DNA of 64,000 nt from an uncultured Sphingomonadaceae bacterium (lineage in GTDB: Bacteria > Pseudomonadota > Alphaproteobacteria > Sphingomonadales > Sphingomonadaceae), in contig CANLQG010000004.1 of NCBI GenBank assembly GCA_947493195.1, forward strand, positions 208,001 through 272,000, in the 5' to 3' direction. The notes under the pieces were generated by a model. It saw nothing but the letters and a program-made list of their open reading frames with translations. It searched no databases and was not told the DNA's origin. Position numbers and translations under genes: made by a program. Each line of letters opens with the position of its first letter. The first letter of the stretch is position 1. Below, piece after piece: positions 54,781 to 63,985 of the stretch.

Positions 54781-55940
54781 AACTGCTGTTCGTCCACAAC
54801 AAGTACGGCAAGCGCAGCGGAGAGGAGATAATGCTCGAGCGGATTGTCTCCCTGCTTCGTGCGCGCGGGCACGAGGTGGACACCTGGTTTGCAGACAGCG
54901 CGGAGATATCGGGCGTTTCGGGAAAGCTCGGCGCAGCGGCATCGGGCATCCACTCTCCATCGTCGCGCCATGCGATCGCGCGCCGGATCGCTCAGGACCG
55001 GCCCGACATCGTCCAGGTGCAGAACCTATATCCGCTGATCTCACCCGCAGTGCTGCCGGTGATTGCCGATGCGGGCGTACCTATCGTAATGCGCCTGTCC
55101 AACTATCGGCTGGTTTGCCCCAACGGCCTGCTCCTTTCACATGGGAAAGTATGCGAGGCGTGTTGCGGGGGCCGCGAGTGGAATTGCGTTACCCGAAACT
55201 GCGAGAACGACCTGTTCAAGTCGGCCGCCTATGCCGTACGCAACGCGGTCGCCCGCAAGCGCGGCTATTACCGCGACAACGTCACCCGCTACTACGCGCA
55301 GACGAGCTTCCAGCGCAGCGTGCTCGTTCGCGAAGGTTACCCCGCGGAACGGATCGACGTGATTCCCAACATGATCGAGGTGCCGGAAGAGGCGCCGGCT
55401 TGGTCGCCCGGCAGTTTCGTGGGCTTCGTCGGTCGTCTCAGCCCCGAAAAGGGGATCGACACCCTGTTCGCCGCCGCCGCGCGCACGCCCGAGGTGACCT
55501 ACCGGCTGGCCGGCAGCCTCGGCGTGTACGAGGGGCGCACGGATATTCCGCCGAATGTCGAACTGCTTGGCAATCTGGGTGAGGAAGACCTCGCCCGCTT
55601 CTACCGCGAGGCGGCGATGATCGTCACGCCCAGCATCTGGTACGAAGGTTTTCCCGGCGTGGTGATCGAGGCGATGCACCATAGCCGCCCGGTGATAGTA
55701 TCCGACATCGGCGGCCTGCCCGAACTGGTAGCGGGCGGCCAGGCAGGGATGCTGGTGCCTCCGGGAGACGATGCCGCGCTTGCGCAGGCTATCACCGGCC
55801 TGCTGGCGGATGACGACGCACGCCGCGCGCTGGGCGAGGCCGGGTTTGCGCATGTGATAAGCCAATATACCTACGACCTATATTACGAGCGCCTCATGGC
55901 GACGTACCGGCAGGCGATCGCATCCCGGGTCGCGGCCTGA
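54777..55940 (+). CDS. GT4-family glycosyltransferase (second), with cysteine cluster
   Basis: 387 residues overlapping the previous gene by 4 bases. The GT-B fold has FVHNKYGKRSGEEIMLERIVSLL at the start and the donor domain FVGRLSPEKGIDTLFAAAAR, IVTPSIWYEGFPGVVIEAMHHSRPVIVSDIGGLPELV. In the middle (about 115-145) lies a cluster CPNGLLLSHGKVCEACCGG followed by WNCVTRNC, seven cysteines in about 30 residues. Such clusters occur in a known subset of GT4 enzymes and may bind metal or stabilise the acceptor loop. It is an operon gene between a polymerase gene and the acyltransferase gene. Confidence 0.9.
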   Translation: MKLLFVHNKYGKRSGEEIMLERIVSLLRARGHEVDTWFADSAEISGVSGKLGAAASGIHSPSSRHAIARRIAQDRPDIVQVQNLYPLISPAVLPVIADAGVPIVMRLSNYRLVCPNGLLLSHGKVCEACCGGREWNCVTRNCENDLFKSAAYAVRNAVARKRGYYRDNVTRYYAQTSFQRSVLVREGYPAERIDVIPNMIEVPEEAPAWSPGSFVGFVGRLSPEKGIDTLFAAAARTPEVTYRLAGSLGVYEGRTDIPPNVELLGNLGEEDLARFYREAAMIVTPSIWYEGFPGVVIEAMHHSRPVIVSDIGGLPELVAGGQAGMLVPPGDDAALAQAITGLLADDDARRALGEAGFAHVISQYTYDLYYERLMATYRQAIASRVAA

Positions 55941-57361
55941 TGCTGTTCAACTCGTGGGAATACATCGTCTTCCTGGTCGTGGTGACGGTGGCCTTCTTTG
56001 CCATGCCGATGCGGTGGCGCGTACCGTTCCTGTTGGTCGCCAGTTACTATTTCTACATGCAGTGGGACTGGAAGTTCGCCTTCCTGATCGGCTCTGTTAC
56101 ATGGGCGAACTGGGAAGCCGGCCGCCGCATTGCCGATACCGACAGCCAGCGCGCACGCAAGGCATGGCTCTGGATGGCGCTGGTGATCTCGCTGGGCGTA
56201 CTGTTCTTCTTCAAATACTTCAATTTCTTCAACGAGAGTTTCCGCGCCGCGTTCGAGGCTGGGGGCATGACCTACATGGTCCCCTACCTGCCGATCATCC
56301 TGCCCGTCGGCGTCAGCTTCTTCACCTTCCAGGCGCTGAGCTACCCGATCGATGTCTATCGCGGTGACCACGGCCCCGAACGCAACCTGACGCGCTTTGC
56401 CACTTATGTGGTGTTCTTCCCCCAACTGATCGCCGGTCCGATCGAGCGGGCCAGCACGTTGCTCGACCAGTTCAAGGAAAGGCACCGCTTCGACATCGAC
56501 CGCTTCGGTAGCGGGGTGCAACTGATCATCTGGGGCCTGTTCAAGAAGGTGGTGATCGCAGACCGGCTGGGGGTCTACGTCGACGAAATCTACGCCGCGC
56601 CAGAACTTTACGATGGTTCCACCCTGCTGCTTGCCACCTATTTCTTTGCCTTCCAGATCTACTGCGATTTCAGCGCCTATTCCGATATTGCCATCGGCAG
56701 CGCACGGATCCTGGGCTTCAACCTGTCGAAGAACTTCGCCCTGCCCTATCTTGCCACGTCGATCGCGGATTTCTGGCGCCGCTGGCATATTTCGCTGACG
56801 AGCTGGTTCCGCAGCTATGTCTATTACCCGCTAGGCGGCAACCGCGTGTCGACGCTGGCCTGGATGCGCAACATCTGGATCGTGTTCGTGGTGTCCGGCG
56901 TGTGGCACGGTGCGGCCTGGACCTTTGTTATCTGGGGTGCGCTGCACGCCGCCTATTACGTGGTCCAGTGGGTCTGGAACAAGCTGGTGCCGACGCCAGC
57001 GAACCCGTCGTGGTGGGCGGTGCTGCTCGGCATGCTCGTAACCTTCCACGCCGTGGTGCTGGCCTGGGTGTTCTTCCGCGCCGAAAGCATCAGCGACGCC
57101 TGGCTGGTGGTCACCACCATCCTCACCGATACCGGCGCCATGCCTGATCTTGGACCATCGCGTTTCACCGCAGCGATCAATATCGCGCTGATCGTATTCC
57201 TGATGGGGATACAGGTGCTGCAATCGCGCGGATGGATCTCGCTATACTTCTCGCCCAGCCGCTTTCCGCCCGCGATGCGCGCGGCCGGTTCCGCCATGCT
57301 GGTGTGTGGCATAGCGCTGCTGGGCGTGAGTTCGTCCGCCTTCATCTACTTCCAGTTCTAG
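55940..57361 (+). CDS. MBOAT-family O-acyltransferase (AlgI-like)
   Basis: 473 residues with about ten membrane helices, starting MLFNSWEYIVFLVVVTVAFF. AlgI/DltB-type motifs: GVSFFTFQALSYPIDVYRG, FPQLIAGPIERASTLLDQF, FCDFSAYSDIAIGSARILGFNL (read as YCDFSAYSD), DFWRRWHISLTSWFRSYVYYPLGG and the catalytic His in SGVWHGAAWTFVIWGALHAAYY. It moves an acyl (typically acetyl) group across the membrane to modify the polymer. It pairs with the SGNH-like gene 10 bases downstream, as AlgI pairs with AlgJ/AlgX. Confidence 0.93.
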   Translation: MLFNSWEYIVFLVVVTVAFFAMPMRWRVPFLLVASYYFYMQWDWKFAFLIGSVTWANWEAGRRIADTDSQRARKAWLWMALVISLGVLFFFKYFNFFNESFRAAFEAGGMTYMVPYLPIILPVGVSFFTFQALSYPIDVYRGDHGPERNLTRFATYVVFFPQLIAGPIERASTLLDQFKERHRFDIDRFGSGVQLIIWGLFKKVVIADRLGVYVDEIYAAPELYDGSTLLLATYFFAFQIYCDFSAYSDIAIGSARILGFNLSKNFALPYLATSIADFWRRWHISLTSWFRSYVYYPLGGNRVSTLAWMRNIWIVFVVSGVWHGAAWTFVIWGALHAAYYVVQWVWNKLVPTPANPSWWAVLLGMLVTFHAVVLAWVFFRAESISDAWLVVTTILTDTGAMPDLGPSRFTAAINIALIVFLMGIQVLQSRGWISLYFSPSRFPPAMRAAGSAMLVCGIALLGVSSSAFIYFQF

Positions 57362-57371
57362 GACGGACGCG

Positions 57372-58313
57372 ATGGCAAGCACACCGATCATTACCCGCCT
57401 GAAGCGCCCCGCTCTCCTGCTGCTGGTAGCGATCTTCGCTTTCCTTGCAGTGGACCGCGCCGTGGGCGCGCTGCTACGCGAAGGGTTGGATCGGTATTTC
57501 GGGCTGGATCAGCTAGAGGCCGTGCTGCTGGTCGGTCACAGTCATGTGGTGCTCGGGGTGGACAAGAATTTGCTGGAGCGAGAGCTTGGCCTGCCGGTGG
57601 CAAACTATGCCCGGGCCGGCGCGCAGCTGGACGACCGCATCCTGATGGCCCGCCACTATGCCCGGCTGCATCCGGACGGCGTGCGCGCCATTGTGTTTGG
57701 CGTGGACAACCACCTGTTCACCGCCAGCGGTCTGAGCGCCAATTCGTACAGCCAGTTCTACCCGCACATGGGCGATCCGCTGGTCGGCCCCATGTTGCGC
57801 GAATCCGCGCCCGGGTGGGACTATCGCCAGCGGCAGATCAGCCATCTGGCCCGCTATGACGATGTTCTGCTCAACGCCGCCATCCGGGGATGGATGGGCA
57901 ACTGGAACAACGCCGTTGGCGGCCAGTTCAAGCCCGACGTTCTGGCGGCCGAGGTGGCTTCCGGCGATTTCCGCCACATCTCGATCGACGACACGCAGGT
58001 CGCGCAAATGGAAGCCTTCCTTGACGAAAGCGAGCAAAAGGGCTGGCCGGTGCTCCTCGCCTTCATCCCCACGACCGCGCAATGGCAGGCCGTGGAACCG
58101 GAGAAGGCCGCGCAGGTCGAAGCCCTGCTGCGAAGACTGGCCGATGCCCATGCCAACGTCACTTTCATCGACCTTCGCGAGCCGTGGCAGCACCGCGAGG
58201 AATTCTTCATCGATCCGCTCCACCTCAACGCCGAGGGCAGCCGCGAAGTGACCGCCGATCTATCTCGCAAGATCGCGCCGCTTATTCCCGGCGCGCAGGA
58301 CAACACGCAGTGA
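57372..58313 (+). CDS. SGNH-like O-acetylation partner of the MBOAT protein
   Basis: 313 residues with an N-terminal membrane anchor (about 13-31). The catalytic blocks are VLLVGHSHVVLGVD (G-H-S-H, Ser of the SGNH triad near 57) and a late FIDPLHLNAEGSREVT (D-x-x-H). Between them lies VFGVDNHLF. The arrangement is that of AlgJ/AlgX/DltD-like periplasmic hydrolase-fold transferases that take the acyl group from MBOAT and place it on the glycan. It overlaps the next gene by 4 bases. Confidence 0.8.
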   Translation: MASTPIITRLKRPALLLLVAIFAFLAVDRAVGALLREGLDRYFGLDQLEAVLLVGHSHVVLGVDKNLLERELGLPVANYARAGAQLDDRILMARHYARLHPDGVRAIVFGVDNHLFTASGLSANSYSQFYPHMGDPLVGPMLRESAPGWDYRQRQISHLARYDDVLLNAAIRGWMGNWNNAVGGQFKPDVLAAEVASGDFRHISIDDTQVAQMEAFLDESEQKGWPVLLAFIPTTAQWQAVEPEKAAQVEALLRRLADAHANVTFIDLREPWQHREEFFIDPLHLNAEGSREVTADLSRKIAPLIPGAQDNTQ

Positions 58314-59077
58314 ACACCACCACCTTCCCCACCGAACGCATCCTTGATTACAGCGTCTGCACCTTGAGGCCGGCCGCGCTCGCGTCGCCGGTGTCGCTGT
58401 GGCTGGATGCCGAAGACGGCAAGGCGCGCCACATCGCCTGCGTCAATCCGCATTCCGTGGAAGTTGCCCGCGGTGATGCGGCTTTCAAACTGGCGCTGCA
58501 ACGCGCGGACATGCTGATCCCCGATGGCGTGGGTATCGTCTACGCGTCCAGGTTCAACGGCGGCGACATTTTGCAGCGGGTGACCGGGTTTGACCTGTTC
58601 CAGCTGGCGAGCGAACTTTTGCAAGCGCGCAATGGGCGGATGATGTTTCTCGGTTCGTCCGAGGACGTGCTGGCCACGATCCGCGCAAACATGGCGCGCG
58701 ACTATCCCGGAATAACCGTCGAGACCCATTCCCCGCCGTACAAGCCGGTCTTCTCCGATGAAGACAACGCCGCCATGCACGACGCCGTGAATGCATTCGG
58801 TCCCGACGTGCTGTGGGTCGGCATGACCGCACCGAAGCAGGAAAAATGGGTCGAGGCCAACCGCGCTCACCTGAACACCAGGGTTATCGGTTCCATCGGG
58901 GCAGTGTTCGATTTCTACGCGGGTCGCATCCAGCGGCCCGGCAAGGTGTGGCGCAACCTGGGCCTCGAATGGCTGCCCCGCCTGGTGGGGGAGCCACGGC
59001 GCCTGTGGCGGCGCATGGGAATATCGGCCCCTCTGTTCGTCGGCGCGGTGCTGGCAGACCGCTTTCGCCGCAAATAG
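58310..59077 (+). CDS. WecG/TagA/CpsF-family glycosyltransferase (GT26)
   Basis: 255 residues from GTG 58310, overlapping the previous stop (GTGA). Family blocks: HIACVNPHSVEVARGD, MLIPDGVGIVYASRF, RVTGFDLFQLASELL, MMFLGSSEDVLATI, DVLWVGMTAPKQEKWVEANRAHL and VIGSIGAVFDFYAGRIQRPGKVWRNLGLEWLPRLVGEPRRLWRR. These enzymes add ManNAc or ManNAcA to an undecaprenyl-linked GlcNAc. The UDP-sugar dehydrogenase nearby could supply a uronic-acid donor. It is the last gene of the rightward operon. Confidence 0.92.
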   Translation: MNTTTFPTERILDYSVCTLRPAALASPVSLWLDAEDGKARHIACVNPHSVEVARGDAAFKLALQRADMLIPDGVGIVYASRFNGGDILQRVTGFDLFQLASELLQARNGRMMFLGSSEDVLATIRANMARDYPGITVETHSPPYKPVFSDEDNAAMHDAVNAFGPDVLWVGMTAPKQEKWVEANRAHLNTRVIGSIGAVFDFYAGRIQRPGKVWRNLGLEWLPRLVGEPRRLWRRMGISAPLFVGAVLADRFRRK

Positions 59078-59179
59078 AGGTATTTCCACCGTCAGTCGCG
59101 GCGATGCCGATTGACCGTTACACCGCGTTGCAGCATGAGTGGACTGCCTGTCGATTCGTCCGTGCGAATTCGGCTGGGT

Positions 59180-59378
59180 GCGCGGGAGACATCCCCGGTT
59201 TCATCCGGGGAGGCCGAAGGAGCAACCGCCTCGGAAACTCTCAGGCAAAACGGACCGCGCATCCGGTTCAGGCACTCTGGAAAGCGTCGCGGATCCGATC
59301 CGTGGCCACCGAAGGGGTAAGCGCACGCTCCCGATTGGGAAGCCCGCGTCAAGTCTCTCAGGTTCCAAAGACAGAGGG
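59180..59378 (+). promoter_or_regulatory. Tandem glycine riboswitch upstream of gcvT
   Basis: Two glycine aptamers. Aptamer 1 (about 59180-59260) has P1 GCGCGG pairing with CCGCGC, the core CCGAAGGAGCAA and the conserved AACTCTCAGGCAAAACGGACC. Aptamer 2 (about 59273-59378) has CTCTGGAAAGC, the core CACCGAAGGGGTAAGC and AGTCTCTCAGGTTCCAAAGACAGAGG, with P1 CTCTG/CAGAG. The short linker between them is normal for the cooperative class. It should turn on the glycine cleavage operon when glycine is plentiful. A TTGACC at 59111-59116 may be the -35, but no good -10 follows. Confidence 0.95.
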
Positions 59379-59435
59379 GGCATGGTGAAAGGGCTCGGTT
59401 TCCGGGCGCTGCCACGCTGCGCCAGGAACCTGTCT

Positions 59436-60566
59436 ATGACCGACAACGACGAATTCGAAGAATTGCCGCCCGTAAAGCTGCCGCTCGACAGCTGGCATCG
59501 CAGCCACGGCGCGCGCATGGTGCCGTTCGCGGGCTACGAAATGCCGATCCAGTACGAGGGTATCAAGGCGGAGCATGACTGGACGCGCAACCACGCCAGC
59601 CTGTTCGATGTCAGCCACATGGGCCAGCTCGCTGTATCTGGAGAGAATGCCGCGCACGAGCTGGAAAAGTTGCTGCCCGCCAGTATCGCGAACCTTCCTG
59701 AAGGGCAGATGCGCTATTCGCTGTTGCTTACCGAAGCGGGCGGCATCATCGACGACCTGATCGTCACCAACACCGGCGCCCATCTTGCGCTGGTGGTGAA
59801 CGGCGCGTGCAAGTGGGACGATATCGCCCACCTGCGCGAACATCTCGACGATGATGTAACCCTTACCCATTTCGACGATTTCGCTCTGCTCGCGCTTCAG
59901 GGGCCGGAAGCCGCCGCCGTGCTGGAAGGCATCGTGCCGGGCGTGGGTGAGCTTTCTTTCATGCGTGCCGGGCTGTTCCAGTGGGATGGCCAGCACCTGT
60001 GGGTCAGCCGCGCAGGCTATACCGGCGAGGACGGTTTCGAGATCTCCATTCACCAGAGCCACGCCGTTGCCCTGGCCGACGCGCTGGTGGCGGACGAGCG
60101 GGTGAAGCCAGCCGGGCTTGGTGCGCGCGACAGCTTGCGGCTGGAAGCCGGGCTGCCGCTCTACGGCCACGATCTTACACTCGACACCGATCCCGTCAGC
60201 GCCGGGCTTTCCTTTGCCCTTGCCAAGTCACGCCGGGCCACCGGCGGCTATTTCGGCCATGCGCCCTCGATGGCGCGACTGGAAGACGGCGGCGTTGCGC
60301 AAAAGCGCGTCGGCCTGGCGCTGGAAGGGCGCCTGCCCGCGCGCGAAGGCGCGAAGGTCTATTCCGGCGACGCGCTAGTCGGCACGGTCACCAGCGGCGG
60401 CTTTTCTCCCACGCTGGGCCATCCGGTCGCCATGGGCTTCGTGGAAACCGAACACGCCGTGGAGGGCACCGAATTGCACCTTGAAGTGCGCGGTAAGCGC
60501 TTGCCCTCCCGGGTCGTGCCCCTGCCTTTCGTACCCCATCGCTACCACCGCAAAGGAGCCTCCTGA
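59436..60566 (+). CDS. gcvT: Glycine cleavage T-protein (aminomethyltransferase)
   Basis: 376 residues from ATG 59436 with AGGAA upstream. An in-frame ATG at 59382, just after the riboswitch with GAGGGGG before it, would add 18 residues. Family blocks: [68 protein letters not shown] (with the folate-binding residues) and [20 protein letters not shown]. It takes the aminomethyl group from lipoylated H-protein to tetrahydrofolate, releasing ammonia. It overlaps gcvH by 1 base. Confidence 0.95.
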   Translation: MTDNDEFEELPPVKLPLDSWHRSHGARMVPFAGYEMPIQYEGIKAEHDWTRNHASLFDVSHMGQLAVSGENAAHELEKLLPASIANLPEGQMRYSLLLTEAGGIIDDLIVTNTGAHLALVVNGACKWDDIAHLREHLDDDVTLTHFDDFALLALQGPEAAAVLEGIVPGVGELSFMRAGLFQWDGQHLWVSRAGYTGEDGFEISIHQSHAVALADALVADERVKPAGLGARDSLRLEAGLPLYGHDLTLDTDPVSAGLSFALAKSRRATGGYFGHAPSMARLEDGGVAQKRVGLALEGRLPAREGAKVYSGDALVGTVTSGGFSPTLGHPVAMGFVETEHAVEGTELHLEVRGKRLPSRVVPLPFVPHRYHRKGAS

Positions 60567-60937
60567 TGCCCCGTTACTTTACCGAAGAACATGAATGGAT
60601 CGACGTCGAAGGCGACAGCGCCACCATCGGCATTACCGATTACGCGCAGGAGCAGCTGGGCGACATCGTGTTCGTCGAAACCCCGCAGGCCGGCACCGAA
60701 CTGACCAAGGGTGCAGAGGCCGCGGTCGTTGAAAGCGTGAAAGCGGCGAGCGACGTCTATTCGCCCATTTCCGGCACCGTCACCGAAGGCAACAGCGCGC
60801 TGGACGACGACCCCGAACTGGTGAACTCCAGCCCCGAGGATGAAGGTTGGTTCTTCCGTCTCACCGTCTCCGACGCGTCCGAACTCGAAAGCCTGATGAA
60901 CGAGGCCGCCTACAAGGCATTCTGCGACGGGCTTTGA
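60566..60937 (+). CDS. gcvH: Glycine cleavage H-protein
   Basis: 123 residues. Lipoylation lysine K59 lies in [17 protein letters not shown]. The start [38 protein letters not shown] and the end GWFFRLTV...[10 protein letters not shown] are typical. It carries the aminomethyl group between P and T proteins on its lipoyl arm. It overlaps gcvT by one base and precedes gcvPA by 43 bases. Confidence 0.97.
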   Translation: MPRYFTEEHEWIDVEGDSATIGITDYAQEQLGDIVFVETPQAGTELTKGAEAAVVESVKAASDVYSPISGTVTEGNSALDDDPELVNSSPEDEGWFFRLTVSDASELESLMNEAAYKAFCDGL

Positions 60938-60980
60938 TCCGCCGCCCCTCCCCCTGCAGGAGGGGGTGACAGGAGTACAT

Positions 60981-62342
60981 ATGCGTTACCTTCCCCTTAC
61001 CGATCCCGATCGCGCGGCGATGCTGGAAAAGATCGGCGCAGCCAGCGTCGATGCCCTGTTCGCCGACGTTCCTGCCGAGCATTACCTCGATGGTCCGGTC
61101 GCCGGCTTGCCGCTGGCGGCCAGCGAAATGGCGGTCGAAAAGCACATGCGGCGGCTGTCGAAGAAGAACCTGGCCGCAGCCGATGCGGCCTTCTTCTGCG
61201 GCGCGGGTGCCTATCGCCATCACGTGCCTGCCACGGTCGATCACATCATCCAGCGCGGCGAGTTCCTGACCGCCTACACGCCCTACCAGCCGGAAATCGC
61301 GCAGGGCACGCTGCAGATGCTGTTCGAGTTCCAGACGCAGGTTGCACGCCTGTACGGTTGCGCGGTGGCCAATGCCTCGATGTACGATGGCTCCACCGCC
61401 TGCTGGGAAGCGATCGTGATGGCCGCGCGCCTGACGAAGCGTCGTGGCGTGCTGATCAGCGGCGGGCTGCATCCGCATTACGTCTCCGTCGCCCAGACGA
61501 TGGCGCGCTTTACGGATGAAGATATCACATACCAGCTGCCGACGCTGGAGGCCGATCCGGGCGACGACGCGCTGATCGCGCGCATCGGCGACGATACCAG
61601 CTGCGTTGTCGTGCAGTACCCGGACATCCTGGGTCGCATCCCCGACCTTCAGCGCATCGCGGATGCCGCGCATGAAAAGGGCGCGCTGCTGATCGTGGCA
61701 AACACCGAACCTGTTGCGCTGGGCGCGCTCGAGGCTCCCGGCAACCTGGGTGCCGACATCGTGGTGGGCGAAGGCCAGGCAATCGGCGTCGGCCTGCAGT
61801 TCGGCGGGCCGTACCTGGGCCTGTTCGCCATCACCAACCCCAAGCACGTGCGGCAGATGCCCGGACGACTGTGCGGGGAGACGGTGGATGCAGACGGCAA
61901 GCGCGGCTTCGTGCTCACGCTCTCCACCCGCGAGCAGCACATCCGCCGCGAGAAGGCGACCAGCAACATCTGCACCAATTCGGGCCTGTGCGCGCTGGCT
62001 TTCTCCGTGCACATGACCTTGCTGGGCGAGAAAGGCCTGACCGCGCTCGCCGTGGAGAACCACCGCCTCGCTTGTCTCGCAGCAGACCGGCTGGACAAGG
62101 TTCCCGGTGTTCGCGTGCTCAACGATACCTTCTTCAATGAGTTCACGCTGGTTCTGGGCAAGGAAGCCCGGCCTCTGGTGCGCAAGCTGGCCGAGCACGG
62201 CGTTCTGGCCGGCGTCGCGCTGGGCCGCCTGTTCCCGCAAGGCGAAGGGCTGGACGACGGTCTGCTTGTGACCGTCACCGAAACCGTGACCGAGGACGAT
62301 ATCGAAACCCTTGCCAAGTCTCTCGAGGAGGCACTGTCGTGA
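60981..62342 (+). CDS. gcvPA: Glycine decarboxylase P-protein, subunit 1
   Basis: 453 residues from ATG 60981 (AGGAG at 60971-60975); an in-frame GTG 15 bases earlier is less likely. It is the N-terminal half of P-protein: HAEHYL-like start PAEHYLDGPVAGLPLAASEMAVEKHMRRLS, FCGAGAYRHHVPATVDHI, TPYQPEIAQGTLQMLFEFQTQ and NASMYDGSTACWEA, then a region with ISGGLHPHYVSV. It lacks the PLP lysine, which is on subunit 2. Most proteobacteria have a single fused GcvP; the split form occurs in sphingomonads. Confidence 0.95.
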   Translation: MRYLPLTDPDRAAMLEKIGAASVDALFADVPAEHYLDGPVAGLPLAASEMAVEKHMRRLSKKNLAAADAAFFCGAGAYRHHVPATVDHIIQRGEFLTAYTPYQPEIAQGTLQMLFEFQTQVARLYGCAVANASMYDGSTACWEAIVMAARLTKRRGVLISGGLHPHYVSVAQTMARFTDEDITYQLPTLEADPGDDALIARIGDDTSCVVVQYPDILGRIPDLQRIADAAHEKGALLIVANTEPVALGALEAPGNLGADIVVGEGQAIGVGLQFGGPYLGLFAITNPKHVRQMPGRLCGETVDADGKRGFVLTLSTREQHIRREKATSNICTNSGLCALAFSVHMTLLGEKGLTALAVENHRLACLAADRLDKVPGVRVLNDTFFNEFTLVLGKEARPLVRKLAEHGVLAGVALGRLFPQGEGLDDGLLVTVTETVTEDDIETLAKSLEEALS

Positions 62343-63910
62343 ACAAGATGAATGCAGGCGGCTGGAAGCCGGGTACCCCCGTTTCGTCCGACAATGAAGG
62401 TGAATACCCTACTGTCACGGGCAACAGGGCGCTTAAGCTGGAAGAGCGGCTGATTTTCGAACTGGGCACGCGCGACACATGCGGTGTCGACCTGCCCGAG
62501 CCCGATACCAATGCGTCCAATCGCCTTGGCAAGTTTGCCCGCCAGCAGCCGATCGACCTGCCCGGCCTTTCGGAGCCGGAGACGGTTCGCCACTACACCC
62601 GCCTGTCGCGCCAGAACTATGCCATCGACCTTGGGCTGTTCCCACTTGGCAGCTGCACCATGAAGCACAACCCGCGCCTGAACGAGAAGGTGGCGCGCAT
62701 GCCCGGCTTCGCCGATGTGCATCCCCTCCAGCCGGTCGATACCATCAAGGGCGCGCTGGGGGTGATCGACGAGTTGTCGCACTGGCTGATTGAGCTGACT
62801 GGCATGAGCGCGGTCGCCATGAGCCCGAAGGCGGGCGCGCACGGCGAATTGTGCGGTATCCTGTGCATCCGGGCCGCGCTGGAAGCGCGCGGCGATGCGC
62901 GCAAGGTGGTGCTGGTGCCCGAAAGTGCGCATGGCACGAACCCTGCCACCGCTGCCTTTGCCGGATACGAGGTGGAGGATATTCCCGCTGACAAGGATGG
63001 CCGCGTCGATCTGGAAGCGCTGAAGGCTCGGCTCGGTCCTGACGTGGCGGGCGTGATGATCACCAACCCCAACACCTGCGGCCTGTTCGAACGCGACATG
63101 AAGGCGATCTCGGATGCGGTGCACGCAGCCGGCGGGCTGGTTTATTGCGACGGTGCCAACTTCAACGCCATCATGGGCCGAGTGCGTCCCGGTGACCTTG
63201 GCGTGGATGCCATGCACATCAATCTGCACAAGACCTTCTCCACCCCGCACGGCGGCGGCGGGCCCGGATCCGGTCCGGTGGTGCTTTCCGAAGCGCTCGC
63301 GCCTTATGCTCCCCTGCCCTTCATCGTGAAGGACGGCGAGACCGGCGAGATCCACTTGGTGGAAGAGGAGAACGTCGGCGACGAGTTCCCCGGCAGCTTT
63401 GGCCGGATGACCGCGTTCCACGGGCAGATGGGCATGTTCACTCGCGCCCTCACCTACATCCTCAGCCACGGGGCGGATGGCCTTCGGCAGGCATCGGGCG
63501 ATGCCGTGCTGAACGCCAACTACATCCTGCGCAGCCTCGACGATGTGCTGGACGCGCCATTTGGCGAGGCTGGACATTGCATGCACGAAGCGCTGTTCAG
63601 CGATGAAGGGTTCGCAGACGGCATGTCCACGCTGGACGTTGCCAAGGGGCTGATCGACGAAGGCTTCCACCCGATGACCATGTACTTCCCGCTGGTGGTG
63701 CATGGCGCGATGCTGGTGGAGCCGACCGAGACCGAGAGCAAGGCCACGCTCGACCAGTTCGTGATGGCCATGCGGTCGCTGGCTGAACGGGCACAGGCCG
63801 GGGACGAGACGCTCAAGACCGCGCCTCATCACGCCCCGCGCGCACGGCTGGACGAGGCGCAGGCCGCACGCAAGCCCGTGTTGGCATGGCAGGGTTCGGA
63901 AGAAAGCTAG
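62339..63910 (+). CDS. gcvPB: Glycine decarboxylase P-protein, subunit 2
   Basis: 523 residues starting at GTG 62339, with GAGGAGG upstream and a 4-base overlap with gcvPA. The PLP lysine is K298 in HINLHKTFSTPHGGGGPG. Other marks: SCTMKHNPRLNEKVARMPGF, VPESAHGTNPATAAF, ITNPNTCGLFERDMK and YCDGANFNAIMG. It decarboxylates glycine and passes the aminomethyl group to GcvH. It is the last gene of the operon; a long hairpin follows the stop. Confidence 0.96.
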   Translation: MNKMNAGGWKPGTPVSSDNEGEYPTVTGNRALKLEERLIFELGTRDTCGVDLPEPDTNASNRLGKFARQQPIDLPGLSEPETVRHYTRLSRQNYAIDLGLFPLGSCTMKHNPRLNEKVARMPGFADVHPLQPVDTIKGALGVIDELSHWLIELTGMSAVAMSPKAGAHGELCGILCIRAALEARGDARKVVLVPESAHGTNPATAAFAGYEVEDIPADKDGRVDLEALKARLGPDVAGVMITNPNTCGLFERDMKAISDAVHAAGGLVYCDGANFNAIMGRVRPGDLGVDAMHINLHKTFSTPHGGGGPGSGPVVLSEALAPYAPLPFIVKDGETGEIHLVEEENVGDEFPGSFGRMTAFHGQMGMFTRALTYILSHGADGLRQASGDAVLNANYILRSLDDVLDAPFGEAGHCMHEALFSDEGFADGMSTLDVAKGLIDEGFHPMTMYFPLVVHGAMLVEPTETESKATLDQFVMAMRSLAERAQAGDETLKTAPHHAPRARLDEAQAARKPVLAWQGSEES

Positions 63911-63939
63911 GCTTGCCTTTGCGGAGAGTTTTGGCTCCA

Positions 63940-63985
63940 TTCATCATCGCCCGCGCATTTCGTGAATAGCGTGGGCGATGATGAA
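63940..63985 (+). other. 17-bp perfect RNA hairpin after gcvPB, before the next gene
   Basis: TTCATCATCGCCCGCGC (63940-63956) pairs along its whole length with GCGTGGGCGATGATGAA (63969-63985). The only non-Watson-Crick pair is G63953 with U63972, so the match is perfect as RNA on the plus strand and has a C-A mismatch on the other. The loop is ATTTCGTGAATA. It ends next to an AAGGGGG ribosome site for an ATG at 63996. No T-tract follows. Confidence 0.6.
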
